A DNA stretch of 64,000 bases. Origin: Atrichornis clamosus. Its lineage: Eukaryota > Chordata > Aves > Passeriformes > Menuridae. The position numbers were made by a program, and so were the translations under genes. The stretch covers positions 29,494 to 93,493 of the forward strand of contig WBMZ01003044.1 in the NCBI GenBank assembly GCA_013400975.1, in the 5' to 3' direction. Below the pieces are notes generated by a model. It saw nothing but the letters and a program-made list of their open reading frames with translations. It did no database searches and was not told where the DNA came from. Every line of letters starts with the position of its first letter. Position 1 is the stretch's first letter. Shown one piece after another: positions 57,801 to 60,656 of the stretch.

Positions 57801-60646
57801 GAACCCAAGCAAACAGAACAAAACAAACTAAAAAAACCAAAATAACCCCAAACCCCAAACCTTAACTGGTCTGTTGGAAGAAGTACAACTAAATAGATCA
57901 AACTGTACTAGAGGGCAAGGAGGAAGATGATGAATGTATTTAACTAAGCATGCAAATAGCTTAGAAAAAAATGCTGGTTATCTGTACTAGACTTTTGCCT
58001 GGCTACCAAGACTGCATATCTTCGTAAAAAACCCATACACGTTAACAACATCAGAGATATGATTTGTTTGCACTGGGTACCATACCCTTGGAAATACTGT
58101 CTTGCACAAGGTTGTTACCCAGTTCCTCAAGGCAAACACAGTCAACAGTAACCAGCCAGATCTCAAGAGGGACCCCTGCAATCTACTTCCTAGCTTTTCC
58201 AGATCTTCATAAAGCCATTACACAGTTACACCATTGAAATCATAGTTAATTCCCATTCCAGCTAAAAGATTCAGTATAACATCTGGCAATAGTTCCAAGG
58301 TTAGGCATAACCAAAAAAAAAAAAAAAGATGCGTAAGCACAACTTCCTATTCAATTCTCCTCAAAACTGCTACAAGCAAAAACCTGCATTTACAACTCCC
58401 TTGAAGACGCAAACATCAAATTCATTCAGACTAAGCACTAAAGTTAGAGTTAGCATGTCTCAAGACAAAGCAGAAGTTTTCAGGTTCAAGGTTCAAGTGA
58501 CTTTAAAACATTGGATGTGTTTTGGCAGCCTTTTCTGCTCCAGACTGTTTTCCAATTGAAAGAGTAGAGCCCCAACAACAAGTTGTGTTGCTGGAACATC
58601 AAGAAGGGTGGAGGGAACGTGTTTCTGAGGTTGAAGTGCAACCTCATTAACAGAAGCAGTATAGCCTGACATTGAACTCTGCTATGAATCTAGACAGTCA
58701 ATGAACCTTTCTTCCACCTCACCCTGAAGCATCCCAGACTGGCTAGTACAACACTGCCGCATAGCACAAAGAGTTAAAATTACCTAGAGTTTCAGAAGAT
58801 CTTCTTTGCAGCTCACCAGTCAGTTGTTTTTTGTAAGAAATTGGTGATCTCAGAGACTGAGCCCTGGTGGGATGCTGAGGACTGGACCAGCCACCACTCA
58901 ATGCTTGAGGATCACTCTGTCCTGCCTCTGCTCTCTCTGCTGGGGATGAAAGCCGGCCATCATCTAGAGAAGACAAAAAGCAAGAAACCAACTGTTCAGA
59001 CATGATAAAGAAAACTAGTAGTGCATGCAAAGCTAAGGGTAAAAAGCTCTCACAAACAGATCTTTTGCATCATGATTAAACAAAAAACCCCAAATTTTTA
59101 GTTTTAAAAGTACTATACATATCATGGAAACAGGACAGTATGTAGAACTTGTCTTCAAGGCTCAGGCTATTTCAGAAATATCCCTGATGTGAAAAGTATC
59201 CAAGAAACAAAACTGGCAAATTATTCTTGAATATGAACAATAATTATCCTTGCTGTACAGAATAGCTACACTTGATTATCAACTTCTGCCTTGAAATGAG
59301 TTTTTCAGTTATGTTACAAGCCAGTACTGAGGTCACATAGAAGTTACCACCGCCTTTAACTTCCATCGGCAGATCAGGTATAGACAGGTTCTTATTGATT
59401 CAGTAACATGCCCATTCCATGTGTTGTTTCAAGGTTGTTTTCCACTCACTCAACATAAAACTTTGCCGACTCCAGCTACATTTGTCAGAAACAAAAACTG
59501 AAGCCAATATTGACCACATTTTATGTTACTTTCAATAAATTAGCAATGACAGATGCTACTCTACTACACAAACTAATAGCAGTCATACCAAGTAATTATT
59601 TTTCATTCTGCATAAGAAGAGTCTGAACAGATCAGTTTGCTTATGTAAAAAGCTGTCTTGGCCCTTTTTTCCTTAGCCCAAACATTGCCGAAGTAAGCTT
59701 AGCAAAGCTGGATAATGAACAGACTAAACAAAAGCAGCTGACCAGTCTGCCATGTTCAGTAAAGAGACACACAGATTTTGTGACAAGGCACTAAAACAAG
59801 GTTCATTCATTCACCCCTCTTTGCAAGATATTTCTTTGAAACAAAAAAGAACTCGCATAGTTCTTTTAGAGTTTGCCTAGTAAGAACATATTTCATAATA
59901 CATGCAGGACAAGGGCCAAAATCAAGTAATATTTTTTAATATACAAAACTTTCACAACACTTAAGATCTCTTGATGGGGAGCACCTAAACCATGCAAATT
60001 AAGTGTGGACTTCCTGAAAATACACTGCTTTATTGCAGCTCAGCTGTCACCCAGCTGAAGGTACAAGATGCATAAGAAGGTGAGGGCTGAAGGAAGTCTG
60101 AAGTAAGAACTTGCACTGGAATGACAAGCACACATTTTGCTCATACAGCCAGCAGAGAGTTACTCCTACTTTCAGCCCCAAAAAACTTCATACAGGCAGG
60201 GGAAATTCTCATGTCAAGCTAAGAATCTATACAATACTATCTGCTAATTGCCTTGTCTTTGACTTTCATGGGCAGCCACAGACTTCTAGCTGCAAGATGC
60301 TGGCTATCTTCTCCCATAACTAAGCTCTACTATGTCAGCCAAAAGCAAGATGCAACATCCCTCACAAAAGAACTGACATCAGCCCTTTAACATCATGCTC
60401 TTACATTCAGAGGTGTTTTTACAAGCAGCAGAGGGCACACACAACCCATGCACACACATTCCTCCAGCACTTACCTTTACTGAAACGGAAGAGATTTACA
60501 AAAGAACTGTAGGCTGATTTAAAAGGAGGCTCATCCTGGTCAGGAGTCAGGGGTTTGAAGTGAGTGAGATGAGACGGACTGCTGGGAGAATGAGGTAGAT
60601 CACTGGTAGAGTCCAGTGTCGGAGACCGTTTGTCATCTGCAGCCAT
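743..60646 (-). CDS. PIKFYVE: PIKFYVE, 1-phosphatidylinositol 3-phosphate 5-kinase, complete coding span in 41 exons
   Basis: The enzyme phosphorylates PI3P on endosome membranes to PI(3,5)P2 and controls endolysosome size and traffic, acting with the scaffold VAC14 and phosphatase FIG4 (family knowledge). The spliced product is 2,117 residues against 2,098 in human. Domains in order: FYVE zinc finger about 158-220 with WMPD and RRHHCRLCG; DEP about 365-445; TCP-1/chaperonin-like about 615-870; a 1.2 kb linker exon; a Cys/His-rich conserved region about 1240-1430; coiled linker 1440-1560; PIP-kinase domain about 1775-2110. Kinase residues are present: G-loop GGKSGAAF, catalytic Lys1896 in RFILKQ (equivalent to human Lys1877), DYSLLVG at 2035 and IID at 2055. 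No frameshift or internal stop was found. The ATG has G at -3 and +4. Identity is certain; single exon edges are inferred. Confidence 0.97.
980..1783 (+). mobile_element. CR1 LINE fragment, 5'-truncated, in intron 41
   Basis: About 800 bp matching the 3' part of avian CR1, from the 'cttatgaagttcaac' region through 'ggaatactgtgttcagttttgg' to a terminal 'tattctatgattcc'. It is antisense to PIKFYVE. It fills most of intron 41 (859-1915). The reverse-transcriptase frame is broken by stops, and the small frames here (993-1849) are its remnants. Confidence 0.85.
1916..1990 (-). CDS. PIKFYVE: PIKFYVE exon 41, kinase activation loop
   Basis: 75 nt, residues 2055-2079: DYIRTFTWDKKLEMVVKSTG and following. 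This is the activation/specificity loop that follows the IID motif. Acceptor gcaacag|ACTAT lies behind a T run; donor ACAAG|GTAAGT. Intron 40 upstream (1991-4048) has no gene and no repeat that I recognise. Confidence 0.95.
4049..4310 (-). CDS. PIKFYVE: PIKFYVE exon 40, catalytic core of the PIP kinase
   Basis: 262 nt, residues 1968-2054. It opens with VFDLKGSLRNR, continues with LLDENLLKMVRDNPLYIRSH and carries the catalytic DYSLLVG (Asp2035), ending in GII with the split Asp codon of IID. Acceptor tttgcag|GTGTTTG; donor CATTG|GTAGGT. Confidence 0.96.
4735..4910 (-). mobile_element. Old CR1 LINE 3' fragment in intron 39
   Basis: The plus strand reads 'tgatctctggaggtctctagtccaaag...', the reverse complement of an old, diverged CR1 3' region, with later blocks like 'gttgttcaagttctgtccagtc'. 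It is sense to PIKFYVE. The upper edge is vague; the rest of intron 39 (4311-5639) shows nothing I can name. Confidence 0.55.
5640..5768 (-). CDS. PIKFYVE: PIKFYVE exon 39, kinase N-lobe
   Basis: 129 nt, symmetric phase 0, residues 1925-1967: KPTALAKILGVYRIGYKN... ending KMAQ. Acceptor ttcatcag|AAGCCC; donor GCTCAG|GTAAGA. Intron 38 (5769-6024) is short and featureless. Confidence 0.96.
6025..6128 (-). CDS. PIKFYVE: PIKFYVE exon 38, ATP-binding lysine
   Basis: 104 nt, residues 1890-1924. It contains DDRFILKQMPRLEVQ; the Lys of ILKQ is residue 1896, the ATP-binding lysine (human Lys1877). Acceptor aaaacag|ACGATAG; donor AGAAG|GTATTA is weak at +4 to +6. Intron 37 (6129-6825) holds no gene. 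Confidence 0.96.
6826..7002 (-). CDS. PIKFYVE: PIKFYVE exon 37, start of kinase domain with G-loop
   Basis: 177 nt, residues 1831-1889: QFSDANAKFYCRIYYAGEFH, then SSEEDFIRSLSHSMPWQARG and the glycine loop GGKSGAAFYVTE. Acceptor cttgcag|AGTTTTC; donor TGAGG|GTAAAT. Intron 36 (7003-7437) holds no gene. Confidence 0.96.
7438..7497 (-). CDS. PIKFYVE: PIKFYVE exon 36, acidic Gly-rich linker
   Basis: 60 nt, symmetric, residues 1811-1830: DDGDGGDGQKKQLVNPHVEL. The first part is a run of GAT/GGA codons. It joins the linker to the kinase domain. Acceptor ccttcag|ATGATGG; donor AACTCC|GTGAGT. Confidence 0.93.
8069..8233 (-). CDS. PIKFYVE: PIKFYVE exon 35, pre-kinase linker
   Basis: 165 nt, symmetric phase 1, residues 1756-1810: KKPSGVLSFFRGTGGKSPDL, then RGADSAYYQVGQMGKEGAEN. 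Matches the conserved segment before the kinase domain. Acceptor ctgtag|CAAAG; donor CTCAAG|GTACAA. Introns 35 (7498-8068) and 34 (8234-8867) hold only short T-rich runs. Confidence 0.95.
8868..8956 (-). CDS. PIKFYVE: PIKFYVE exon 34, Ser-rich linker
   Basis: 89 nt, residues 1726-1755: SMSDSKPKSSSPVRLPEANM and following. SDSKPKSSSPVRLPE matches the mammalian linker; the rest is variable. Acceptor ctttcag|CATGTC; donor ACCTC|GTAAGA. Intron 33 (8957-9435) holds no gene. Confidence 0.9.
9436..9519 (-). CDS. PIKFYVE: PIKFYVE exon 33, candidate cassette exon in linker
   Basis: 84 nt, enters and leaves in phase 2, so skipping keeps the frame (28 residues, 1698-1725: CKEYRNALDELSKASLKISS...). Acceptor ctcttcag|TTGCAAGG; donor ACAG|GTTACA fits U1 poorly. 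A long polypyrimidine tract lies 31-77 nt upstream of the acceptor on the transcribed strand. Confidence 0.92.
9552..9597. repeat. A/G-only polypurine tract upstream of exon 33
   Basis: 46 bp of pure A and G on the plus strand, mostly GAAA/GAAAA units. On the PIKFYVE RNA it reads as an uninterrupted U/C tract within intron 32, close to the exon 33 acceptor. Confidence 0.9.
10284..10379 (-). CDS. PIKFYVE: PIKFYVE exon 32
   Basis: 96 nt, symmetric phase 2, residues 1666-1697: DPDKHYLMYEHERVPIAVCE then KEPSSIIAFAL. This block is strongly conserved in the family. Acceptor tcattcag|TGACCC; donor TCAG|GTATTG. Intron 31 (10380-11509) has no recognised element. Confidence 0.96.
11510..11630 (-). CDS. 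PIKFYVE: PIKFYVE exon 31
   Basis: 121 nt, residues 1626-1665: DVFDGHSLGSTDSQVKEKST, then MKAILANFLPGNNYNPIPFPF. Acceptor gttccag|ATGTGTT; donor TCCATT|GTAAGT. Intron 30 (11631-11803) is short. Confidence 0.95.
11804..11947 (-). CDS. PIKFYVE: PIKFYVE exon 30, Ser/Thr-rich linker
   Basis: 144 nt, symmetric phase 1, residues 1578-1625: EDRFLTTLSSQSSTGSTHLQ, LPTSPEVVSEH and TTSSSE. Acceptor ctcccag|AGGACC; donor GAAG|GTATAG. Probably disordered. Intron 29 (11948-12526) holds no gene. Confidence 0.94.
12527..12587 (-). CDS. PIKFYVE: PIKFYVE exon 29
   Basis: 61 nt, residues 1558-1577: ISSMDASPRNASPALQNGEK. Acceptor tgcctag|ATCAGT. The only donor that keeps the frame is GAAAG|GTCTGT, with an unusual pyrimidine at +3. 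Intron 28 (12588-13621) shows no gene. Confidence 0.9.
13622..13712 (-). CDS. PIKFYVE: PIKFYVE exon 28
   Basis: 91 nt, residues 1527-1557: LQDLFQQEKGRKRPSVPPSP, GRLRQGEDSK. Acceptor tgttcaag|ATTGC is preceded by a long T/G-rich tract; donor GCAAG|GTACGA. Confidence 0.95.
13717..13790. repeat. A/C-rich low-complexity tract (T/G-rich on PIKFYVE RNA)
   Basis: Runs of aaaac, aaacc and aaaccc on the plus strand. On the transcript it is a U/G-rich stretch directly before the exon 28 acceptor, so it doubles as an atypical polypyrimidine tract. Confidence 0.8.
14277..14431 (-). CDS. PIKFYVE: PIKFYVE exon 27, helical linker
   Basis: 155 nt, residues 1476-1526: MEEGEFRNWTEKIQARLLSS, then LDTPQQLQSVFESLIAKKQ. 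Amphipathic helical pattern, part of the spectrin-like segment. Acceptor tttggcag|ATGGAA; donor AATAG|GTAAGA. Intron 26 (14432-14543) is the shortest, 112 nt. Confidence 0.96.
14544..14652 (-). CDS. PIKFYVE: PIKFYVE exon 26, helical linker
   Basis: 109 nt, residues 1439-1475: VSQVYLAVDDRLASLKTDTF then SKTREEKMEDLFAQKE. Charged and helical. Acceptor gttgacag|GGTGTC; donor AGGAG|GTAATA. Intron 25 (14653-15927) has no recognised element. Confidence 0.96.
15928..16041 (-). CDS. PIKFYVE: PIKFYVE exon 25
   Basis: 114 nt, symmetric phase 2, residues 1401-1438: YSPIRLLEVCVPLPKIYIKR, QAPLKVTILQDLKDFSQ. Acceptor ttctcag|CTACTC; donor CAAAA|GTAAGC. Intron 24 (16042-16513) holds no gene. Confidence 0.96.
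16514..16692 (-). CDS. PIKFYVE: PIKFYVE exon 24, Cys/His-rich conserved region
   Basis: 179 nt, residues 1342-1400: VTPVVPLSNDSWSMSFAKYL, ELRFYGYQYTRRANAEPCGH, SIHHDYHQYFSYNQMVASF. The spaced Cys and His residues fit the conserved Cys/His region of the family. Acceptor attttcag|GTGACT; donor TTCAG|GTGAGT. Confidence 0.97.
18000..18171 (-). CDS. PIKFYVE: PIKFYVE exon 23, Cys/His-rich conserved region
   Basis: 172 nt, residues 1284-1341: PSYQCPSMFCETPMVHHIRR, FVHGQGCVQIVLKELDSPVP, GYQHTILTYSWCRLCKQ. Several CxxC/H pairs. Acceptor ctccgtaag|GCCTTC; donor AACAG|GTAAGA. Intron 23 (16693-17999) shows no gene or clear repeat. Confidence 0.97.
19735..19806 (-). CDS. PIKFYVE: PIKFYVE exon 22
   Basis: 72 nt, symmetric phase 2, residues 1260-1283: IVTMEFYGKNDLTLGIFLER then YCF. 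Acceptor gctttag|GATTGT; donor TTCAG|GTAAGG. Intron 22 (18172-19734) holds no gene or named repeat. Confidence 0.96.
20964..21064 (-). CDS. PIKFYVE: PIKFYVE exon 21
   Basis: 101 nt, residues 1227-1259: VDCLSPVNHQRLCVLFSSSS, AQSSNAPSACVSP. It is easy to miss because no long open frame marks it. Acceptor actag|GTGGATT; donor CCCTG|GTATTA is the weakest donor in the gene. Intron 21 (19807-20963) holds no gene. Confidence 0.94.
22294..22350. repeat. A/C-rich low-complexity tract in intron 20
   Basis: aaaac/caaac units on the plus strand, about 90-150 bp beyond the exon 20 donor. The rest of intron 20 (21065-22442) shows no gene. Confidence 0.7.
22443..23629 (-). CDS. PIKFYVE: PIKFYVE exon 20, end of chaperonin-like domain and long linker
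   Basis: 1,187 nt, by far the longest coding exon, residues 831-1226. The first 40 residues finish the chaperonin-like domain (LMFFEGCPQHLGCTIKL, YELARVKEIL). The middle is acidic, Ser/Gln-rich and poorly conserved. The last part is conserved again: FRDPLQDDTGLYVTEEVTSS, QELKDVILCISPVLMFREPF, LLRDLSGLQGRNGSIQAKA, LADYRARGGRI. Residue 853 is Cys where other family members I recall have Arg. Acceptor tttctag|ATCAGA; donor ATAAG|GTAAGC. Confidence 0.97.
23985..24166 (+). mobile_element. CR1 LINE 3' end in intron 19
   Basis: Contains 'caacttggtctagtggaagg' and 'cccttccaacccaaac', then the terminal 'ttctatgattcta'. Typical CR1 3' region, antisense to PIKFYVE. Confidence 0.85.
24240..24463 (+). 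mobile_element. Second CR1 LINE 3' fragment in intron 19
   Basis: Diverged CR1 3' region ending in 'gtcccttccaacgcag' and 'gttctatgattct'. A short 'gactagataat' repeat sits just before. Left edge uncertain. Confidence 0.7.
24464..24650 (+). mobile_element. Third, older CR1-like fragment in intron 19
   Basis: Starts with 'attctttacagtgagaatgg' and ends with 'aggaagttggactagacaaa', both CR1 3' blocks, without a clear terminal repeat. It may be the remainder of an element interrupted by the copy before it. Confidence 0.55.
24867..24993 (-). CDS. PIKFYVE: PIKFYVE exon 19, chaperonin-like domain
   Basis: 127 nt, residues 789-830: QVLDRVSRMTQGDLVMSMDQ, LLTKPRLGTCHKFYMQVFQL. Acceptor ttttacag|CAAGTG; donor CAATG|GTGAGT. 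A second donor-like site, CGG|GTAAGT, lies 15 nt into the exon. Confidence 0.96.
25638..25778 (-). CDS. PIKFYVE: PIKFYVE exon 18, chaperonin-like domain
   Basis: 141 nt, symmetric phase 0, residues 742-788. Encodes EREFLKNYVQRIVDVRPNLV, LVEKTVSRIAQDMLLEHGIT, LVINVKP. Acceptor cctgcag|GAAAGG; donor AGCCG|GTGAGC. Intron 18 (24994-25637) holds no gene. Confidence 0.96.
27568..27675 (-). CDS. PIKFYVE: PIKFYVE exon 17, chaperonin-like domain
   Basis: 108 nt, symmetric phase 0, residues 706-741: MNSCLKNPKILLLKCSIEYL, YREETKFTCIEPIVLQ. Acceptor tttcttag|ATGAAC; donor TTCAG|GTGAGA. Intron 17 (25779-27567) shows no gene or clear repeat. Confidence 0.96.
28318..28392 (-). CDS. PIKFYVE: PIKFYVE exon 16, chaperonin-like domain
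   Basis: 75 nt, symmetric phase 0, residues 681-705: IPGGKKFDSMVVNGFVCTKN, VAHKK. GGKKFDS with VVNGFVCTKN is the family signature. Acceptor gttag|ATCCCT; donor AAAAG|GTAATG. Intron 16 (27676-28317) holds no gene. Confidence 0.96.
29717..29897 (-). CDS. PIKFYVE: PIKFYVE exon 15, start of chaperonin-like domain
   Basis: 181 nt, residues 620-680: SANHNHMMALLQQLLYNESL, WRDIIVPVVCQVVQTVRPDV, DDDMDIRQFVHIKK. Acceptor ttttaaag|GTCTGC; donor AAAAAA|GTAAGT. Intron 15 (28393-29716) shows no gene. Confidence 0.96.
30206..30335 (-). CDS. PIKFYVE: PIKFYVE exon 14
   Basis: 130 nt, residues 577-619: ESLFNRRVEEKSKELFFTPL, GWHHSNLDLLREENGEKQAM. Acceptor tcttgcag|AGTCAT; donor CTGCT|GTAAGA. Intron 14 (29898-30205) is short. 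Confidence 0.95.
31565..31627 (-). CDS. PIKFYVE: PIKFYVE exon 13
   Basis: 63 nt, symmetric phase 1, residues 556-576: EYLNPENGGQQMFSISDAFI. Acceptor tctttcag|AGTACT; donor TAAAG|GTAAGG. Intron 13 (30336-31564) shows no gene. Confidence 0.94.
32240..32378 (+). mobile_element. tRNA-Ile-derived SINE with CR1 tail (TguSINE1-like), in intron 12
   Basis: The head matches a nuclear tRNA-Ile body: 'gttagagcctggtgccaata', then 'aaggttgtgagttcaatccc' (B-box region), then a linker and CR1-type tail 'ggctggacttgatgatcctt' ending near 'cagaatattctctga'. The first tRNA arm is degraded. Such SINEs are known from passerines. Antisense to PIKFYVE and not a working tRNA gene. Confidence 0.85.
33140..33210 (+). 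mobile_element. Short CR1 3' end in intron 12
   Basis: Contains 'ctttaaggtcctttccaacc' followed by 'gtctattattct', a worn CR1 3' terminus. Only about 70 bp can be recognised. The rest of intron 12 (31628-36853) shows no gene. Confidence 0.7.
36854..37021 (-). CDS. PIKFYVE: PIKFYVE exon 12
   Basis: 168 nt, symmetric phase 1, residues 500-555: SASPSKRTSVSSFQSTMDSD, SAASISLNVELDNVNFHIKK, and KYPHVPPHPADQK. Acceptor actaaaag|ACTCCG; donor AAAAG|GTATGA. Ser-rich stretch between DEP and chaperonin-like domains. Confidence 0.95.
37512..37659 (-). CDS. PIKFYVE: PIKFYVE exon 11
   Basis: 148 nt, residues 451-499: STEFSETPSPDSDSVNSVEG, HSEPSWFKDIKFDDSDTEQI, ADEGEDNLA. Highly acidic. Acceptor ttctag|AGCACA; donor AGCCA|GTAAGT. 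Intron 11 (37022-37511) holds no gene. Confidence 0.95.
39402..39513 (-). CDS. PIKFYVE: PIKFYVE exon 10, second half of DEP domain
   Basis: 112 nt, residues 413-450: VQAIAIGQALVDGRWLECVS, HHDQLFRDEYALYRPLQ. Acceptor cttccag|GGTCCA; donor TGCAG|GTAAAA. Intron 10 (37660-39401) shows no gene or clear repeat. Confidence 0.96.
40302..40459 (-). CDS. PIKFYVE: PIKFYVE exon 9, first half of DEP domain
   Basis: 158 nt, residues 361-412: DSVQLKDLWKKICHHNSGME, FQDHRYWLRTHPNCIVGKDL, VNWLIRNGHITT. The DEP domain contributes to membrane association and complex assembly. Acceptor tgtccag|GACTCA; donor ACAAG|GTAACC. Intron 9 (39514-40301) holds no gene. Confidence 0.96.
43063..43201 (-). CDS. PIKFYVE: PIKFYVE exon 8, phospho-regulated Ser-rich segment
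   Basis: 139 nt, residues 314-360: SASITNLSLDRSGSPMVPAY, ETSVSPQATRTHMKAETSED, ERKILL. With the end of exon 7 it forms RNRSAS, a region with basophilic kinase sites in mammals. Acceptor actgcag|GTCAGC; donor TTCTG|GTACCT. Intron 8 (40460-43062) shows no gene. Confidence 0.95.
46325..46414 (-). CDS. PIKFYVE: PIKFYVE exon 7
   Basis: 90 nt, symmetric phase 2, residues 284-313: LIHPDSSATALSACLGSVQE, DAGKSPARN. Skipping would keep the frame. Acceptor catgcag|TTTGAT; donor AACAG|GTAAAC. Intron 7 (43202-46324) shows no gene. Confidence 0.93.
48832..49039 (-). CDS. PIKFYVE: PIKFYVE exon 6, end of FYVE finger
   Basis: 208 nt, residues 215-283: DLRACTYCRKIALSYAHSTD, SNSIGEDLNALSDSACSVSM, then EPRTPVGSRKASRNIFLEE. 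The CTYC pair gives the last zinc ligands of the FYVE domain. Acceptor ccatag|GGGATC; donor CAAAG|GTAAAG. Intron 6 (46415-48831) shows no gene. Confidence 0.96.
49255..49306. repeat. GA/GGGA microsatellite in intron 5
   Basis: Purine-only plus strand, gagaga passing into four to five ggga units. Lies between exons 6 and 5. Confidence 0.9.
49733..49904 (-). CDS. PIKFYVE: PIKFYVE exon 5, FYVE zinc finger
   Basis: 172 nt, residues 158-214. It holds the core PI3P-binding FYVE finger: WMPD, CKECYDCSEKFTTF, RRHHCRLCGQIFCSRCC and the following PGKFMGYTG. These anchor the kinase to PI3P on endosomes. Acceptor cttgtag|GACAGT; donor CACAG|GTAGGG. Confidence 0.97.
50731..50740. promoter_or_regulatory. 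Perfect CLEAR-type E-box palindrome in intron 4
   Basis: The ten bases gtcacgtgac equal the CLEAR consensus bound by TFEB/TFE3. Presence of the motif is certain; function is only inferred. The rest of intron 4 (49905-52513) shows no gene. Confidence 0.35.
52514..52632 (-). CDS. PIKFYVE: PIKFYVE exon 4
   Basis: 119 nt, residues 118-157: NRRKVEPPLGGHDPRTAVQL, RSLSTVLKRLKEIMEGKSQ. Conserved helix before the FYVE finger. Acceptor cttccag|ACAATC; donor GCCAG|GTACTT. Confidence 0.95.
53151..53200. repeat. T/G-rich low-complexity tract
   Basis: Runs of T with gttt and gggttt on the plus strand, within intron 3. Confidence 0.7.
54830..55205 (-). mobile_element. CR1 LINE 3' end in intron 3
   Basis: The plus strand begins with 'atcatagaatcatagacc' (reverse complement of the CR1 terminal repeat) and continues with 'gatcacctagtccaaccccc', 'cctccttgggcaacctgttc', 'ttactccttgtcctgtcatt' and 'cccccttcagatactggaag'. 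It is one of the clearest CR1 copies here, about 375 bp, sense to PIKFYVE and 5'-truncated. Confidence 0.93.
55207..55288. repeat. AT microsatellite with a 46-bp tandem duplication
   Basis: A (TA)n stretch followed by 'gttattaaaagaaacttt' occurs twice, with the second copy offset by 46 bp. It abuts the 5'-truncation edge of the CR1. Confidence 0.85.
57799..57862. repeat. A/C-rich low-complexity tract
   Basis: aaacaaa passing into ccccaaacc units on the plus strand, within intron 3. Confidence 0.7.
58312..58327. repeat. Poly(A) run
   Basis: An unbroken A homopolymer of about 15 bases in intron 3 with no retrotransposon body recognisable on either side. Confidence 0.7.
58784..58963 (-). CDS. 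PIKFYVE: PIKFYVE exon 3
   Basis: 180 nt, symmetric phase 1, residues 58-117: DGRLSSPAERAEAGQSDPQA, LSGGWSSPQHPTRAQSLRSP, YKKQLTGELQRRSSETL. Variable at the start, conserved in the YKKQL...ELQRRSS end. Acceptor ttctctag|ATGATG; donor TCTAG|GTAATT. Intron 2 (58964-60474) shows no gene. Confidence 0.94.
60475..60646 (-). CDS. PIKFYVE: PIKFYVE exon 2, start codon
   Basis: 172 coding nt, residues 1-57: MAADDKRSPTLDSTSDLPHS, HFKPLTPDQDEPPFKSAYSS, FVNLFRFSK. The exon begins at 60656 (acceptor ctttgcag|GGCATG), leaving ten 5' UTR bases before the ATG. G at -3 and +4 gives a good start context. Donor TAAAG|GTAAGT. The N-terminus matches the vertebrate family. Confidence 0.96.
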
Positions 60647-60656
60647 TTCACATGCC

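Larger units (their letters stand above)
52633..58783 (-). other. PIKFYVE: PIKFYVE intron 3, longest intron
   Basis: 6.15 kb between exons 4 and 3. I see one CR1, an AT repeat and several low-complexity tracts, listed separately, and no gene. Small open frames here have no family resemblance. Confidence 0.85.
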